Virus record (IMG/VR): IMGVR_UViG_3300025000_001092
Span: 1-44,598 of that record
Length of the DNA: 44,598 nucleotides
Strand: one strand, 5' to 3'
Origin: a virus
Below are positions 29,013-37,993 of this stretch, in pieces. The translations under genes were made by a program, and so were the position numbers. The notes under the pieces were generated by a model. That model saw nothing but the letters and a program-made list of their open reading frames with translations, was not told the origin of the DNA and did not search any database. How positions within the stretch are numbered: the first letter of the stretch is position 1; every line of letters starts with the position of its first letter.

Positions 29013-29037
29013 TTAATTACCAAAAGGGGGTTATTTT

Positions 29038-29928
29038 TTATGCGCTTTGCTGCGGTGTGCCATCATCTGGGAATAATGCGCCTGTAATCTGTTTCCATAC
29101 ACTCGCATTTGGTGCCTGCGGCACAACCTCCCCCCGATTCGTGCTATCCGTCACCTGCGGCCTAGCACTCACCTTCACAGTTTTAACCGTCGCCACAAAT
29201 ACTTCCTTCAGGGTCACAGTCGCCTTTAACCCAAATTGGGTCGTGTAATCATCCGGCACAGCTATCGTCTCAATCAGCATGTTCTTAAACTGCCCAAACT
29301 TAGTCGTCATGACATCCATCGGAATCCTTTGACTCTGAAGTTGAGCAAGCACCTCAAAAGCTGTTTTTGATCGCGAGCCACCCTGTGAAAACTGCCCCTG
29401 AATAATGCTTTTCATGACATCAGACATACCGATCTGCATCGTCAACTCGACAGGGTTAACGAAAGCATGGTCACTAATCGCGGCCCCTGTTTCTACTGGA
29501 TGCTGGGTAATAGTTAATGACCTCGTATAGTTCGTCTGTAGAATGGCATCGAAGAAATAACCCGCGATGTTTGTTTTAACATAAACCTTATCCTGAACCG
29601 ATTGAGTGCTGGAAGGATTACCAGTCCCGTCAGACTTAGTCGTAAAGTCAGGGACATAAATCCAATCACTGTCTGTCCCGCCGGATAAATCCTCTTTTGT
29701 CCTGATGTAGCAATGGTAAGTACGACCTGCCTTTAACCCAACAATCTTATCTGAGTAATACTGTGTATTACTCGTGGAAACCCCGTAAGTATCCCAGACA
29801 GTTTCGCCATCTGAGTCATTACACATGATATCCGTGAAGTTCGTATCTGCTCCGTTGACGTACCACTGAATAAAGGCTGAATCCTGAGTTATCTTATAGT
29901 AAGAAAAACCACTAGGGGGTGTAGACAT
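29038..29928 (-). CDS. Dit-like tail/baseplate protein with N-terminal fibronectin type III domain
   Basis: 296 aa. Residues about 1-95 read as FN3 (PPSGFSYYKITQDSAFIQW, AGRTYHCYIRTKEDLSGG, WIYVPDFTT). Residues about 110-260 fit the Dit-like N-terminal barrel of contractile tails (YFFDAILQTNYTRSLTITQHP, DHAFVNPVELTMQIGMSDV, RSKTAFEVLAQLQSQRIPM). It connects the tube end to the baseplate. The FN3 placed before the barrel may bind host surface carbohydrate (inference). Confidence 0.8.
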   Translation of the reverse strand: MSTPPSGFSYYKITQDSAFIQWYVNGADTNFTDIMCNDSDGETVWDTYGVSTSNTQYYSDKIVGLKAGRTYHCYIRTKEDLSGGTDSDWIYVPDFTTKSDGTGNPSSTQSVQDKVYVKTNIAGYFFDAILQTNYTRSLTITQHPVETGAAISDHAFVNPVELTMQIGMSDVMKSIIQGQFSQGGSRSKTAFEVLAQLQSQRIPMDVMTTKFGQFKNMLIETIAVPDDYTTQFGLKATVTLKEVFVATVKTVKVSARPQVTDSTNRGEVVPQAPNASVWKQITGALFPDDGTPQQSA

Positions 29929-29929
29929 A

Positions 29930-32260
29930 TTATCGGATCACCCCCTGAAAGTGCCTAGTTAGGGCAGAGGTCGAAGTCCTAGTAACTGTTGTTGCTACCG
30001 ATTGTGGATCCTTTGCTCCATAGATATTGTAGGTTTGCTTCACGGCAACTTGGGACATATTGGACGTGTTAGATTGAGGGTAAAGATAGTTCATTGACCC
30101 ACCTGCGCCTACTAGGGGACTAGAACCACCGTAGCTCTTGGCGGTCTGGAATAAACCCTTAGAAATGTCTCCGAACTCTTTAGGGATGCTGTTCATGAAG
30201 GAGACAAAGCCCTTTTTAAGAGCAGACCAGTCAACCGTGGAGGCTTCGGTATTCGCTCCCGGAATACTGTCCTTGAATGAACTCCATACTGGGGTAGGAT
30301 CTGGCTTAGATTCGGAGTAATAATGCGAATTTTCCGTCGTCTGGTTATGGGTATTTTCCGTCAGGTAATGGTTTTGAGTAGTATTGTTCGATTGATCAGG
30401 CGTAACGGATTTCGGCCTAATACTGTCAAGGAGGTCCATGAGACCGATTTTTAACGTACCCCAGTCGATAGATGGCGCGCCTGTATCGGTTTCAGGAATA
30501 CTGTCTTTAAGAGGACTCCACATAGGGGCTTGAATAGGCTTAGGAGCTTGAATAGTTTGGTAATTATTCGTGGTCTGATGGTTCTGATTTGTCTCATAGG
30601 ATACCTGTCCTGCCTTGGGGGATTGGGAGTGATTATCCGACGAAGTGTCCTTGAGGAAAATCTTAGACCATAAATTACTGATCTCTGCGCCGATGCCGTT
30701 TGAGAAGTAATCCCGAATTCCTTTTAAGGAATTCTTATTATACTCATCAACCTTGCCCTCGCGTTCTTTGAGTCGCTTCTTGGCCTCGGTCTCTGCTGGA
30801 GACTCTTTCATAAGTCCTTTAGGCACGCCATCAATAAACATATCGAGGCCCTTTTTAATATTGCTAAAGTCACCGGTTGAAAGCCCCTTGATTCCACCCG
30901 CAACAATAGTTACTAGGCCAGCTATAGACCTCATAACATCCATGAATTTTTCAAAACCAGATATAAGACCTGTGGATAAGGCACCACCTAGACCGCCTTT
31001 TCCGAGAGCATTAATTAGTTCCCCAACAGCATCCATTAGGTCATGAACACTAGTAAAAGCATCGCCAAGCAATTGACCAAATTTATCAAAATCACCGTTG
31101 TCTTTTAATTTGTTATAAAGCTTAACTAGCCAGTTCCATGTATTCTCGATTCCGTGCCAAAGAATTTCGATTATATCCTTACTGTCGCCAATAAACTTCT
31201 TGAAAGTCTCGGATTGACCTACTTTTTCTAACCATTCGCCGAATTCCTTGAGGCTTTCAATGATACCGTCGAGTTTATTATTGAATTCTTCGGACCCAAG
31301 GTATTCCTCAACCTTTGCAGCAAATTCCTTGACGTCCTCAATGATACTCATCAGGCCATTCTTAAACTTACCTATAGAGCCGTCGTCTTCCAGACTCTTT
31401 TTGAACTTATCAACTGATCTCCATAGATCATTAAACACCGAACTCTTACCGCTTTTATCATCCTCAAATGCCCTGTAGTCATCTACTAATAACAAGAGAG
31501 TTGTCAAGCCAAGTATAAATGCTCCAAACGGATTGCTTGCCATTTTTATCAATGTAAGGGCAGTAAAGACCCCGGCGGCAGCCTTTAGCCCATCCCTGAT
31601 ATACCAAGCCGCTTCACCTAGTCTAACTGCCCAGCTCGCTACCTCGGCAATCTTCTTCGACCACTTTGGCATATTGTCTTGTATCTCGTCATTAATTTTC
31701 CTCAGCCAATCGCGGGAATCACCCAATGGTCCAGCGAGATACTTCGTGAGGTAGTACCCAACCCATTGTAAGGTATATGTTCCCTCAAGCTTTAGACGCT
31801 GGAACTCGAAGGTTATATCGCGAACGCCCTGCATCTGCTTGCTGTATTCCTCGGCTGGAACTCCCATGTCTCTGGCCTGACGGTTGAGTTCGAGGTATTT
31901 GTCCATTAGTTCGGGACTAAGGTAAAGGTCGTTAACGCTGACACCAAGCGCATCGATGGAGGCTTGGTATGCTTTTGCTGCGTCTTTCGACATCCACATT
32001 CTGCGTGCAAACATCTCGGTTTGGAGGTCAGACTGAGCTAAGCTAACGAGATACTTACCCAATGCGATATTTGCTGTTGCTACGAACGAGACGACTGCCG
32101 TGGAAGCCTTGGCAAAGTTTTTGACGCTAGAGCTAGCAAAGCTGTCGACTGATGACTCAATAACTCCCATGGCTTTCTTCGCTGAATTGACTGACGAATC
32201 ATTGACATGAAAACCTAGGCTAATAAGGTAACTTTTAATTGTATCTAACACTTTAATCAC
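29930..32260 (-). CDS. Tape measure protein
   Basis: 776 aa, following the chaperone/homing-endonuclease genes. A helical N-terminal region (KKAMGVIESSVDSFASSSVKNF), membrane-like segments (ASTAVVSFVATANIALG; FGAFILGLTTLLLLVDDYRAFE) and long helices (KVEEYLGSEEFNNKLDGI) are typical. Length fixes tail length; 776 residues imply a tail of roughly 110-120 nm at about 1.5 A per residue. The C-terminal 200 residues hold a duplicated unit around WSPLKDSIPETDTGAPSIDW and WSSFKDSIPGANTEASTVDW. Confidence 0.9.
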   Translation of the reverse strand: MIKVLDTIKSYLISLGFHVNDSSVNSAKKAMGVIESSVDSFASSSVKNFAKASTAVVSFVATANIALGKYLVSLAQSDLQTEMFARRMWMSKDAAKAYQASIDALGVSVNDLYLSPELMDKYLELNRQARDMGVPAEEYSKQMQGVRDITFEFQRLKLEGTYTLQWVGYYLTKYLAGPLGDSRDWLRKINDEIQDNMPKWSKKIAEVASWAVRLGEAAWYIRDGLKAAAGVFTALTLIKMASNPFGAFILGLTTLLLLVDDYRAFEDDKSGKSSVFNDLWRSVDKFKKSLEDDGSIGKFKNGLMSIIEDVKEFAAKVEEYLGSEEFNNKLDGIIESLKEFGEWLEKVGQSETFKKFIGDSKDIIEILWHGIENTWNWLVKLYNKLKDNGDFDKFGQLLGDAFTSVHDLMDAVGELINALGKGGLGGALSTGLISGFEKFMDVMRSIAGLVTIVAGGIKGLSTGDFSNIKKGLDMFIDGVPKGLMKESPAETEAKKRLKEREGKVDEYNKNSLKGIRDYFSNGIGAEISNLWSKIFLKDTSSDNHSQSPKAGQVSYETNQNHQTTNNYQTIQAPKPIQAPMWSPLKDSIPETDTGAPSIDWGTLKIGLMDLLDSIRPKSVTPDQSNNTTQNHYLTENTHNQTTENSHYYSESKPDPTPVWSSFKDSIPGANTEASTVDWSALKKGFVSFMNSIPKEFGDISKGLFQTAKSYGGSSPLVGAGGSMNYLYPQSNTSNMSQVAVKQTYNIYGAKDPQSVATTVTRTSTSALTRHFQGVIR

Positions 32261-32952
32261 CCACCCTGTGCCAAAGCTCTCTCAGTGGTCCACCCTTGTA
32301 CAATTCTTTTGTACAAGGTATCTTTCTTAACACCTATTTCCTTGGCCCATTCAGTTAGAGTTCTTACTTCTCCGTTATACTCTATTTTAGGATTATAATT
32401 ATTATAGTTTAATATTTTTTCAGGGGTCCAACCCTTGAAATATCTGGTTTTCAGAGTGCTGTAACTCACTCCCAACTTAATAGACCACTCTTTCAGGGAT
32501 AAACATTCCCCATTGAATTCAAGATAAATTCCTCTTGATCTTTGATTTATGGACCTTTCTGCTCCCCATCCATTTTTTAATCTTTTGCAGAAAGAGGACT
32601 TGCTTATATTTGTTTCCTTAGACCAATCTGATGCGCATTGAATTTTTCCATTATGTTCTATCATGACTGTATCTGATCTGTTTTTATTCTGTTCCTCATA
32701 GGTAGACCACTTGCAATTATCTTTTGAATACCCTTTATCGTTGTCAATTCTGTCTAAAGTTAATCCTGTTGGAGCAACTCCCATATCTTCAAGAAAATTT
32801 TCAAATGAATCCAACCACCGACTACATACAGTTATTCCTCTTCCGCCATATCTATCATAGGCAATATTTTTGGGGTAATAACATCTGCTTTTCATGCTGC
32901 GCCAAGAGTGATATGTTCTTGTATTAGTCATGCCATGAGTTATATTCGCCAT
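32257..32952 (-). CDS. HNH-type homing endonuclease-like protein with three NUMOD-like repeats
   Basis: 231 aa from the ATG at 32952. Residues about 5-80 carry the pattern HGMTNTRTYHSWRSMKSRCY, YDRYGGRGITVCSRWLDSF, LTLDRIDNDKGYSKDNCKW, seen in phage HNH/AP2-type homing proteins. Three tandem repeats of about 40 residues follow: (I/L)E-(H/F/Y)-NG...L-xx-W-(S/A)-xx...S/T-xx-x-(K/R)-R-xxxGW-xxE-(R/K)-(S/I/A), DNA-recognition helices. The gene is visibly richer in A/T than the capsid and tail genes. It sits between the tail chaperone and tape measure and overlaps the latter as ATGA. It is probably a self-inserting element carried by the late operon. Confidence 0.82.
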   Translation of the reverse strand: MANITHGMTNTRTYHSWRSMKSRCYYPKNIAYDRYGGRGITVCSRWLDSFENFLEDMGVAPTGLTLDRIDNDKGYSKDNCKWSTYEEQNKNRSDTVMIEHNGKIQCASDWSKETNISKSSFCKRLKNGWGAERSINQRSRGIYLEFNGECLSLKEWSIKLGVSYSTLKTRYFKGWTPEKILNYNNYNPKIEYNGEVRTLTEWAKEIGVKKDTLYKRIVQGWTTERALAQGG

Positions 32953-32997
32953 CACACTACCGCCTTAATAAATATTGGAATAGGAAAAACCCACTGA

Positions 32998-33644
32998 TTA
33001 TATTCGGTGGGTTTCTTCTTGCGCCTCATTAGCTCTCTGTTCATTCTCATGCCTCACTGCCATCATCTCATGTGCGTCCAAGAGATCGTCCAACGTATAT
33101 GTTCCATCCCAAGTCTCACATTGCTTCCACATCCCGCCCATAACCGGCCCCATAACGAATTCATCTACATTTTCGCAGTGAACGACTTCGTACTTAATAA
33201 TCCCCTTAGTATTCCAGCCAAGGGGCTTCCGGAGAAAAAACTTGTCATATTAAATACCAATACATGTGCCACTAATGCGAGAGTCGTTGCAGAATCCTCC
33301 GCTAACTCACTCACCCCAAAGTAGCCGTCTGGATTCATGACCCTCGTTGGTCCTGCTGGCAAATTCTCAAAGCACACCTGCAGGCATTTGTTGTATACGT
33401 AATCAAAGTCTTGCTCTGTCAGGGATGACAATCCTGAAACTATGCCAGCAATATCAATGTCGCCGAGATCGAACGCGCCATCCTCCTTGGCTTTCATCTT
33501 CTTCAGATCCAAGCCCTTAAGTAATGGAGCAATCAAACCTGTTACTTTGATCAACATAAAAGAACCGGTTCGAGCGTCAAACTTACGAATGACAAACTTC
33601 CGGCCCTTAATTTCGACTTCTTTACAATTTTCATAATTTTTCAC
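32998..33644 (-). CDS. Tail assembly chaperone, -1 frameshifted long form (GT)
   Basis: The short form (33165-33644, 159 aa) is followed in the -1 frame by an open, well-formed 78-codon extension ending at TAA at 32998. It joins after codon 137 at T TTT TTC (33240-33234), giving about 215 aa. The extension contains GWNTKGIIKYEVVHCEN and MWKQCETWDGTYTLDDLLDA with an acidic helical end (HENEQRANEAQEET). The TYTLxDLLDAHEMM pattern is like T-domain halves of tail chaperones in contractile phages. It coats the tape measure protein and recruits tube subunits. Confidence 0.82.
33165..33644 (-). CDS. Tail assembly chaperone, short form (G)
   Basis: 159 aa. KNYENCKEVEIKGRKFVIRKFDARTG (in two parts) and a beta-then-helical layout (LSSLTEQDFDYVYNKCLQVC, LVAHVLVFNM) match G-type tail chaperones. 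It lies immediately after the tube gene and ahead of the tape measure, the conserved position. Its 3' third overlaps the alternate frame used by the long form. Confidence 0.85.
   Translation of the reverse strand: MKNYENCKEVEIKGRKFVIRKFDARTGSFMLIKVTGLIAPLLKGLDLKKMKAKEDGAFDLGDIDIAGIVSGLSSLTEQDFDYVYNKCLQVCFENLPAGPTRVMNPDGYFGVSELAEDSATTLALVAHVLVFNMTSFFSGSPLAGILRGLLSTKSFTAKM
33234..33240 (-). other. Programmed -1 frameshift site T TTT TTC
   Basis: In the zero frame codons read AGT TTT TTC; slipping back one base still pairs TTT TTT and enters the open frame CTC CGG AAG. No clear downstream pseudoknot was worked out, though GC-rich GGAAGCCCCTTGGCTGG follows within 5 nt and could form a hairpin. 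Confidence 0.8.
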
Positions 33645-33656
33645 AGGAAATCCTCC

Positions 33657-34091
33657 TTAAAAGGTTCTCTGGATATCAGCTGCCATGAGCGTCCATGTCA
33701 AATTCTGACCTTGTGCTTGTCGTGGATTGCTTGGCAATTTAGTAAATGATACCCCTGTGCACGACTCCGTTTCGCCCGTTGCTAAGGTTGTAATAGTAAT
33801 AGATGTTGCTGCCCATTTCTCAGCCGTAGCGGCTTCGAGGTAATTATAAAGCTTAGTTAACCATTGATGAGCGGCAGACGTTTGCTGAAGGACTATGGCA
33901 ATAGTTCCGTTTCTACCATTTACCTTTGACACCATAACTGCTCCATCAGCAGCGGTTTCGTGAGTTGTCCGGTCAGTAGTCATCTCAGTTGTTATTGACC
34001 CAAGGCCCTCGCCTGTAATTGTTCTATTACCAAAATCATGATTACTAACAACCACCGATACATCATTTAGGCTATAGGTACTATAAGCCAT
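33657..34091 (-). CDS. Tail tube protein (DUF3277-like)
   Basis: 144 aa. YSLNDVSVVVSNHDFGNR, TTDRTTHETAADGAVMVSKVNGRNGTIAIVL (in parts) and GVSFTKLPSNPRQAQGQNLTW fit the tube protein of DUF3383/DUF3277-type contractile tails. It forms the inner tube inside the sheath. It is immediately downstream of the sheath gene. Confidence 0.88.
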   Translation of the reverse strand: MAYSTYSLNDVSVVVSNHDFGNRTITGEGLGSITTEMTTDRTTHETAADGAVMVSKVNGRNGTIAIVLQQTSAAHQWLTKLYNYLEAATAEKWAATSITITTLATGETESCTGVSFTKLPSNPRQAQGQNLTWTLMAADIQRTF

Positions 34092-34103
34092 TTAGGCACC
34101 TCC

Positions 34104-35567
34104 TTATCTGTTTACAGTAATTTGGATCGACACAAACTCGATGGCCCCAGCAAGTTTTATGCACACATAAATCGGAGGTGCAATACGGTTTGCTCGATCA
34201 CTTGCGCTTTGACTACTAATCGTTTCTGCCAAAATAATAAAGCCCAGCGAGAGCGCATCTCCCGTGTTCAGATTCAAGATTGAAGGAGCAGTCCAAACCC
34301 CGGGAGAAAGGAAACCTCTGTTTCTGGCAGCATTACACGGTCCGGCAATCGCAGACATTAGAAGTGTTACCCCACCCTCGTTTTGTGGCACCTTCGAAAC
34401 TCCGGTTAGCAAGTCCATAACCGCGATCTGGATATCGTTTTTGAGCATATCCAGGTTAATTATTTCATCAAAGCGCATCCCGTTAGCCATAACGCCTTGC
34501 TGGAAAACGTTATATGTGTTACCGCGATTGACGTAATAATTTCCGCCCTGAGCCCTTATTATGCCTATCTGTGTTTCTGTCAGAGCCTCTGGTATTACAC
34601 CAACCTCTTGCTTATACGCTAGGGTGTAGGCCGTATTGGCTAATCCGGTATTTGCTCCCATCGCATAGCCCATGATCGACACTGCGGCATCGGGAGAGGT
34701 TGAGTATTGTCCTAGTGAGCGCTTATAAGATGAAGCTTGGAGTTGAATCATAATACTTCCGGTTCCATCGGTATCCGTTGCGCCGTTATCTGCGCCGATC
34801 TTAAGTGCAGTAGCAACATCGTTTGATGCGCCATCAATAATCCTAACACTAGAACTAAGTCCAACTGATCCAGAGGTAATGATGTAAACTCCGCCTGTAA
34901 ACGCTACGGTTACTGCGGTATAAATGCCACCCAAGACTCGTATTTTAGTTTGCATAGCCGCAGCAATTCCCAATCCAGTATCTAATCCCGTTAAAGTCAA
35001 AGTGACGGCATGATATGTCGCATCGCCATCAACTGCTATTTGGAATGTTGTTGCTGTGCCCCCGCTGATATCGGTGCTCGGGGCAGTTGCGCTTGTTTCG
35101 TAGCCTGAGGTTAGTGCTGTTCCCGCCAAAACTTCAGCGTCGGCAGTTGTGTAGAAAAAGACTGAACTTGGTTCAACCGCCTCAATGTATGGCGCTATGG
35201 CTAAGATATCAGCCTTTACAGCCCCGCATAAATAACATGCGTACCAATCCGTATTCTTCACCCTACATGCTGTTACGGCTTCTAGTGCCGTCTCCTCTCC
35301 TGTTTTATCCCATCTTCCAATTGCGACCTTCGTAGGTTTAGGGTTTTGCGAAAAATACAGCGTTGCGGCTTTGTATTCAGCCTCTGACGAAGTAAAACCA
35401 TCGGCAACCATTCCGTCAGTTCCTGTGTATATCTTTACCCTGTCGGATGCCGAAATGTGAGTGCTTGAGCCAACGATAAGACCGAGATTAAACCCTGACC
35501 GGATTGTAGCTACTGGCGAAACGACGACTGAAATATTAACTATGTCACTAAGTGGTAGAGTCGACAT
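34104..35567 (-). CDS. Contractile tail sheath protein (DUF3383)
   Basis: 487 aa. PLSDIVNISVVVSPVATI at the start, LYFSQNPKPTKVAIGRWDKT, VIPEALTETQIGIIRAQGGN and MRFDEIINLDMLKNDIQIAVMDLL are DUF3383 features. It is the contractile outer layer, which defines the phage as a myovirus type. It overlaps the upstream neck gene by 20 nt and is followed by the tube gene. Confidence 0.92.
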   Translation of the reverse strand: MSTLPLSDIVNISVVVSPVATIRSGFNLGLIVGSSTHISASDRVKIYTGTDGMVADGFTSSEAEYKAATLYFSQNPKPTKVAIGRWDKTGEETALEAVTACRVKNTDWYACYLCGAVKADILAIAPYIEAVEPSSVFFYTTADAEVLAGTALTSGYETSATAPSTDISGGTATTFQIAVDGDATYHAVTLTLTGLDTGLGIAAAMQTKIRVLGGIYTAVTVAFTGGVYIITSGSVGLSSSVRIIDGASNDVATALKIGADNGATDTDGTGSIMIQLQASSYKRSLGQYSTSPDAAVSIMGYAMGANTGLANTAYTLAYKQEVGVIPEALTETQIGIIRAQGGNYYVNRGNTYNVFQQGVMANGMRFDEIINLDMLKNDIQIAVMDLLTGVSKVPQNEGGVTLLMSAIAGPCNAARNRGFLSPGVWTAPSILNLNTGDALSLGFIILAETISSQSASDRANRIAPPIYVCIKLAGAIEFVSIQITVNR

Positions 35568-36120
35568 CTATGGTCACTCCTTCCTCTGTTTTGATTTGAA
35601 TATTGACACCTTGGATAGTCGGGATAGTTCCTTGACGACGAACGGTTTCGAAGAACGTTGCTGAGAAGTCCGAGCGCTCCCACCATTGACCGTTGAATAA
35701 CTCTGGTAAGCGCGTGGGTACCGAAATGTCGATTACGAGTGCTAGGTTTGAGGTGGCAAGCGTATCCTTGGCTCCGAAGAGCCCGTTACGGATCTTCTCG
35801 ATGTTGTCGAAACTGCTCGGACCATAAAGCGTCCATGAGATTTGAAGGGGACGAGTATAAGCCGTTATCTCATTAACCTCGGAATCGCTGTTCGGCGTGT
35901 ACTCGGTGTCACGTTGCTTTGAATAAGAGTTATTCGTTGCCGTAATCCTGAGAAACGTTACATCCTCGGTTATCTTCCACCCGGGAGCGCCACCAGTAGG
36001 CCAAGCGAGGCGGACCTTACTGTTGTTTACTGGATCGACAGGATTAAGGCCAAGGAGTGTGCAGGTGAGATTGCGAAAGATATCTTCGAGTTGTCTGAGA
36101 GTGAGTATTGTGTCAGCCAT
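35548..36120 (-). CDS. Neck/tail terminator protein (gp12-like, LIC_12616 type)
   Basis: 190 aa. LRQLEDIFRNLTCTLLGL, VRLAWPTGGAPGWKITEDV and LQISWTLYGPSSFDNIEKIR match the phage neck terminator family that caps the tail tube and sheath at the head end. It is coupled to the sheath gene and follows the head-closure gene. Confidence 0.8.
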   Translation of the reverse strand: MADTILTLRQLEDIFRNLTCTLLGLNPVDPVNNSKVRLAWPTGGAPGWKITEDVTFLRITATNNSYSKQRDTEYTPNSDSEVNEITAYTRPLQISWTLYGPSSFDNIEKIRNGLFGAKDTLATSNLALVIDISVPTRLPELFNGQWWERSDFSATFFETVRRQGTIPTIQGVNIQIKTEEGVTIDVDSTT

Positions 36121-36483
36121 TTAAGTACCTCCCATCGAGGTTCCGTAGGCCTTGTAGTAGCCGAAGTCAGACCAGTCTTTAAGCTGTAGTAATCGATACC
36201 GTTCTCCGTGCCATTCGATTTCGTCAGATGTTCCTTTCCCCTGCAAATCATCGCGCGTTACATATAGTGGCTGAGTGGAGTGAAATACCATGAGTTGGGA
36301 CGTTCTGTCGCCTTCTGGAACTTGTATGAGGTCTTTAGCCCCCGCTGCAGTTACCACGCCTGACATAGTGATTGATGTCTCAGTTTCTACGAAGCGTCCT
36401 GCCACCCAATCGCCTGTTTTTCGGTAGACGGTGAAAGGTTGAGAGAATCTTGAACTTCCAATTACTCTTGCGACGTTTAGCAT
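36121..36483 (-). CDS. Head closure / head-tail joining protein
   Basis: 120 aa, mainly beta: QPFTVYRKTGDWVAGRFVE, VTAAGAKDLIQVPEGDRTSQ, EIEWHGERYRLLQLKDWSDFG. The size, fold pattern and position between the tail-completion and neck genes match head-closure proteins. It acts at the portal-tail interface. Confidence 0.7.
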   Translation of the reverse strand: MLNVARVIGSSRFSQPFTVYRKTGDWVAGRFVETETSITMSGVVTAAGAKDLIQVPEGDRTSQLMVFHSTQPLYVTRDDLQGKGTSDEIEWHGERYRLLQLKDWSDFGYYKAYGTSMGGT

Positions 36484-36487
36484 GTGA

Positions 36488-37063
36488 TCACTTCTCCCGA
36501 ATGACGTAGGTTACGGCTTTACGGAGTTGATTCGTATCCACCATAGGGAGAGTCATACCCTCTAACCCGGTAATATCCTCCAATTTACCCCCCTCGTCAA
36601 CGTACCTAACGGCATCCTTCGCAATGGATGAATTAGTTTTCCGCAGTTTCATTAAAACGGTATAAGGGGAGTTAGGAGCCCAATTATTCTTAGGTGACGT
36701 AAACCAATCTCGAACCGCGTTTTGTCCCTGCATTCCTGCTCTAATCAAGGACTTACCCATCTTGTCTTTATCTCCATCAAGGGCAGACTCTACGGCTTTC
36801 CTTAGTTCAACCGATATCATTTCCGCATTCCCAGGGTCCTCGATAGCAGGCTCTACGAAAGGTCTTGCAGGAATACCCTTCAGAGGCGAACCCTTGGTGT
36901 GAATGAAGGCGAGCTCAGCATTTGTGACCTTACCGCCTTCACGACTGGATTCCTCTTCGGGTATTCCGACTAGCACGTCGATCTTGGAGAGGTTTTTTAA
37001 GGACTCCATGATACCGCTTAGGCCATTGCCGGATGAACTAACGCCCACGCTTCCACCGATCAT
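36488..37063 (-). CDS. Tail-completion protein (HK97 gp10-like)
   Basis: 191 aa. [42 protein letters not shown] (in parts) and [20 protein letters not shown] form the recognisable pattern of Mu gpG/HK97 gp10-type tail-completion proteins. Its first four bases overlap the DUF4054 gene. It helps join the tail to the head. Confidence 0.78.
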   Translation of the reverse strand: MIGGSVGVSSSGNGLSGIMESLKNLSKIDVLVGIPEEESSREGGKVTNAELAFIHTKGSPLKGIPARPFVEPAIEDPGNAEMISVELRKAVESALDGDKDKMGKSLIRAGMQGQNAVRDWFTSPKNNWAPNSPYTVLMKLRKTNSSIAKDAVRYVDEGGKLEDITGLEGMTLPMVDTNQLRKAVTYVIREK

Positions 37064-37578
37064 CTGACCATCATCCCGCCTTTACCGACCATTCTGGCCA
37101 TCGTGGCGAACTGTTGTCCGTACGATGTAAGATTCCAAGCTGCCCAACTACCTAATGAGCTTGCGATAATGCTGTAGTCCGTGCTCACTGATACTCCGTC
37201 GACTGATTCCGAGGTAGTGAGTCCTTGCGCTCTTCCGGCGTCTATAACTTGTGCAGCTGTCGATCCCGGGCTTGCTATGCCTTGTAGATACAGCGTGGCA
37301 AAATGGGCTATAAAGAAGCCCATGCAGAGAGCCCAGTAACTTCGATAACGAATTTGTTTAACGCAGGCGTTAGCTAAGTCGATGTACATTTGCAAGATAA
37401 GAATCGGAACGAGATAATCGCCATCCGAATTGGGACCGTATTGAGGATACATAGCAATAAAATCATTCAAGGCAAAACTAGGATTGGTTCCAGATAAAAC
37501 GTTAGACGCGGTGGACACAATTTGTGCAACCTCCGCGTCTGTATTTTGTCCGTATGGGCTAATTGTTCCACCTAGCAT
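37060..37578 (-). CDS. DUF4054 head-tail connector
   Basis: 172 aa. [35 protein letters not shown] (in parts) and [13 protein letters not shown] with a C-terminal [19 protein letters not shown] segment are DUF4054 features. It is the adaptor under the portal in this capsid type. Confidence 0.85.
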   Translation of the reverse strand: MLGGTISPYGQNTDAEVAQIVSTASNVLSGTNPSFALNDFIAMYPQYGPNSDGDYLVPILILQMYIDLANACVKQIRYRSYWALCMGFFIAHFATLYLQGIASPGSTAAQVIDAGRAQGLTTSESVDGVSVSTDYSIIASSLGSWAAWNLTSYGQQFATMARMVGKGGMMVR

Positions 37579-37587
37579 AGACTACAC

Positions 37588-37950
37588 CTACTCTTTAGAT
37601 TTACTAGTTTTTGCAGCCTTAGTGTCGGTAGTTGCCACTCCCGGATCTATACCGCCACCATTGCCGTCAGTTTTCGCCATCAGGTCCCGTTTCTCTTCTA
37701 GTGCAAACACCTCAGCCTTAAGGGCAGCAAGTTTTTCCTGTTCTTTCAGCACTGCCTCGCTCTCTCCCGGAGAGGTGAATGCTTTTAGTGATCCGTCGGC
37801 AGTGGCCAATTTGAAGTAATCTGTTTTTTCTACCCAGTCAGGTAGCTCACAAAAGCCAATTTTTGTTTTAACTTTTATCAACTGGCCTTCACGGTCCTTT
37901 TCACCGCGGTCAAAAGCTAGTATCTTATCTGCTAATACTTTAATGGACAT
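37588..37950 (-). CDS. Hypothetical head-region protein
   Basis: 120 aa from the ATG at 37950, 10 nt after AGAGGAGG. A beta-like N-terminal half (VKTKIGFCELPDWVEKTDYF) precedes a coiled helix (EAVLKEQEKLAALKAEVFALEEK) and a disordered Lys/Thr tail. It lies between the major capsid and DUF4054 genes, where small head-fibre or connector accessory proteins are usual. Function not established. Confidence 0.6.
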   Translation of the reverse strand: MSIKVLADKILAFDRGEKDREGQLIKVKTKIGFCELPDWVEKTDYFKLATADGSLKAFTSPGESEAVLKEQEKLAALKAEVFALEEKRDLMAKTDGNGGGIDPGVATTDTKAAKTSKSKE

Positions 37951-37993
37951 GGTTGGCAATCCTCCTCTAAATCTTTAATCTCCTCAGGGTTGT

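Noticed and set aside
33007-33324. Plus-strand ORF opposite the chaperone extension
   Set aside because: It is the antisense shadow of the frameshift extension and chaperone, with Cys/His/Leu-rich random composition.
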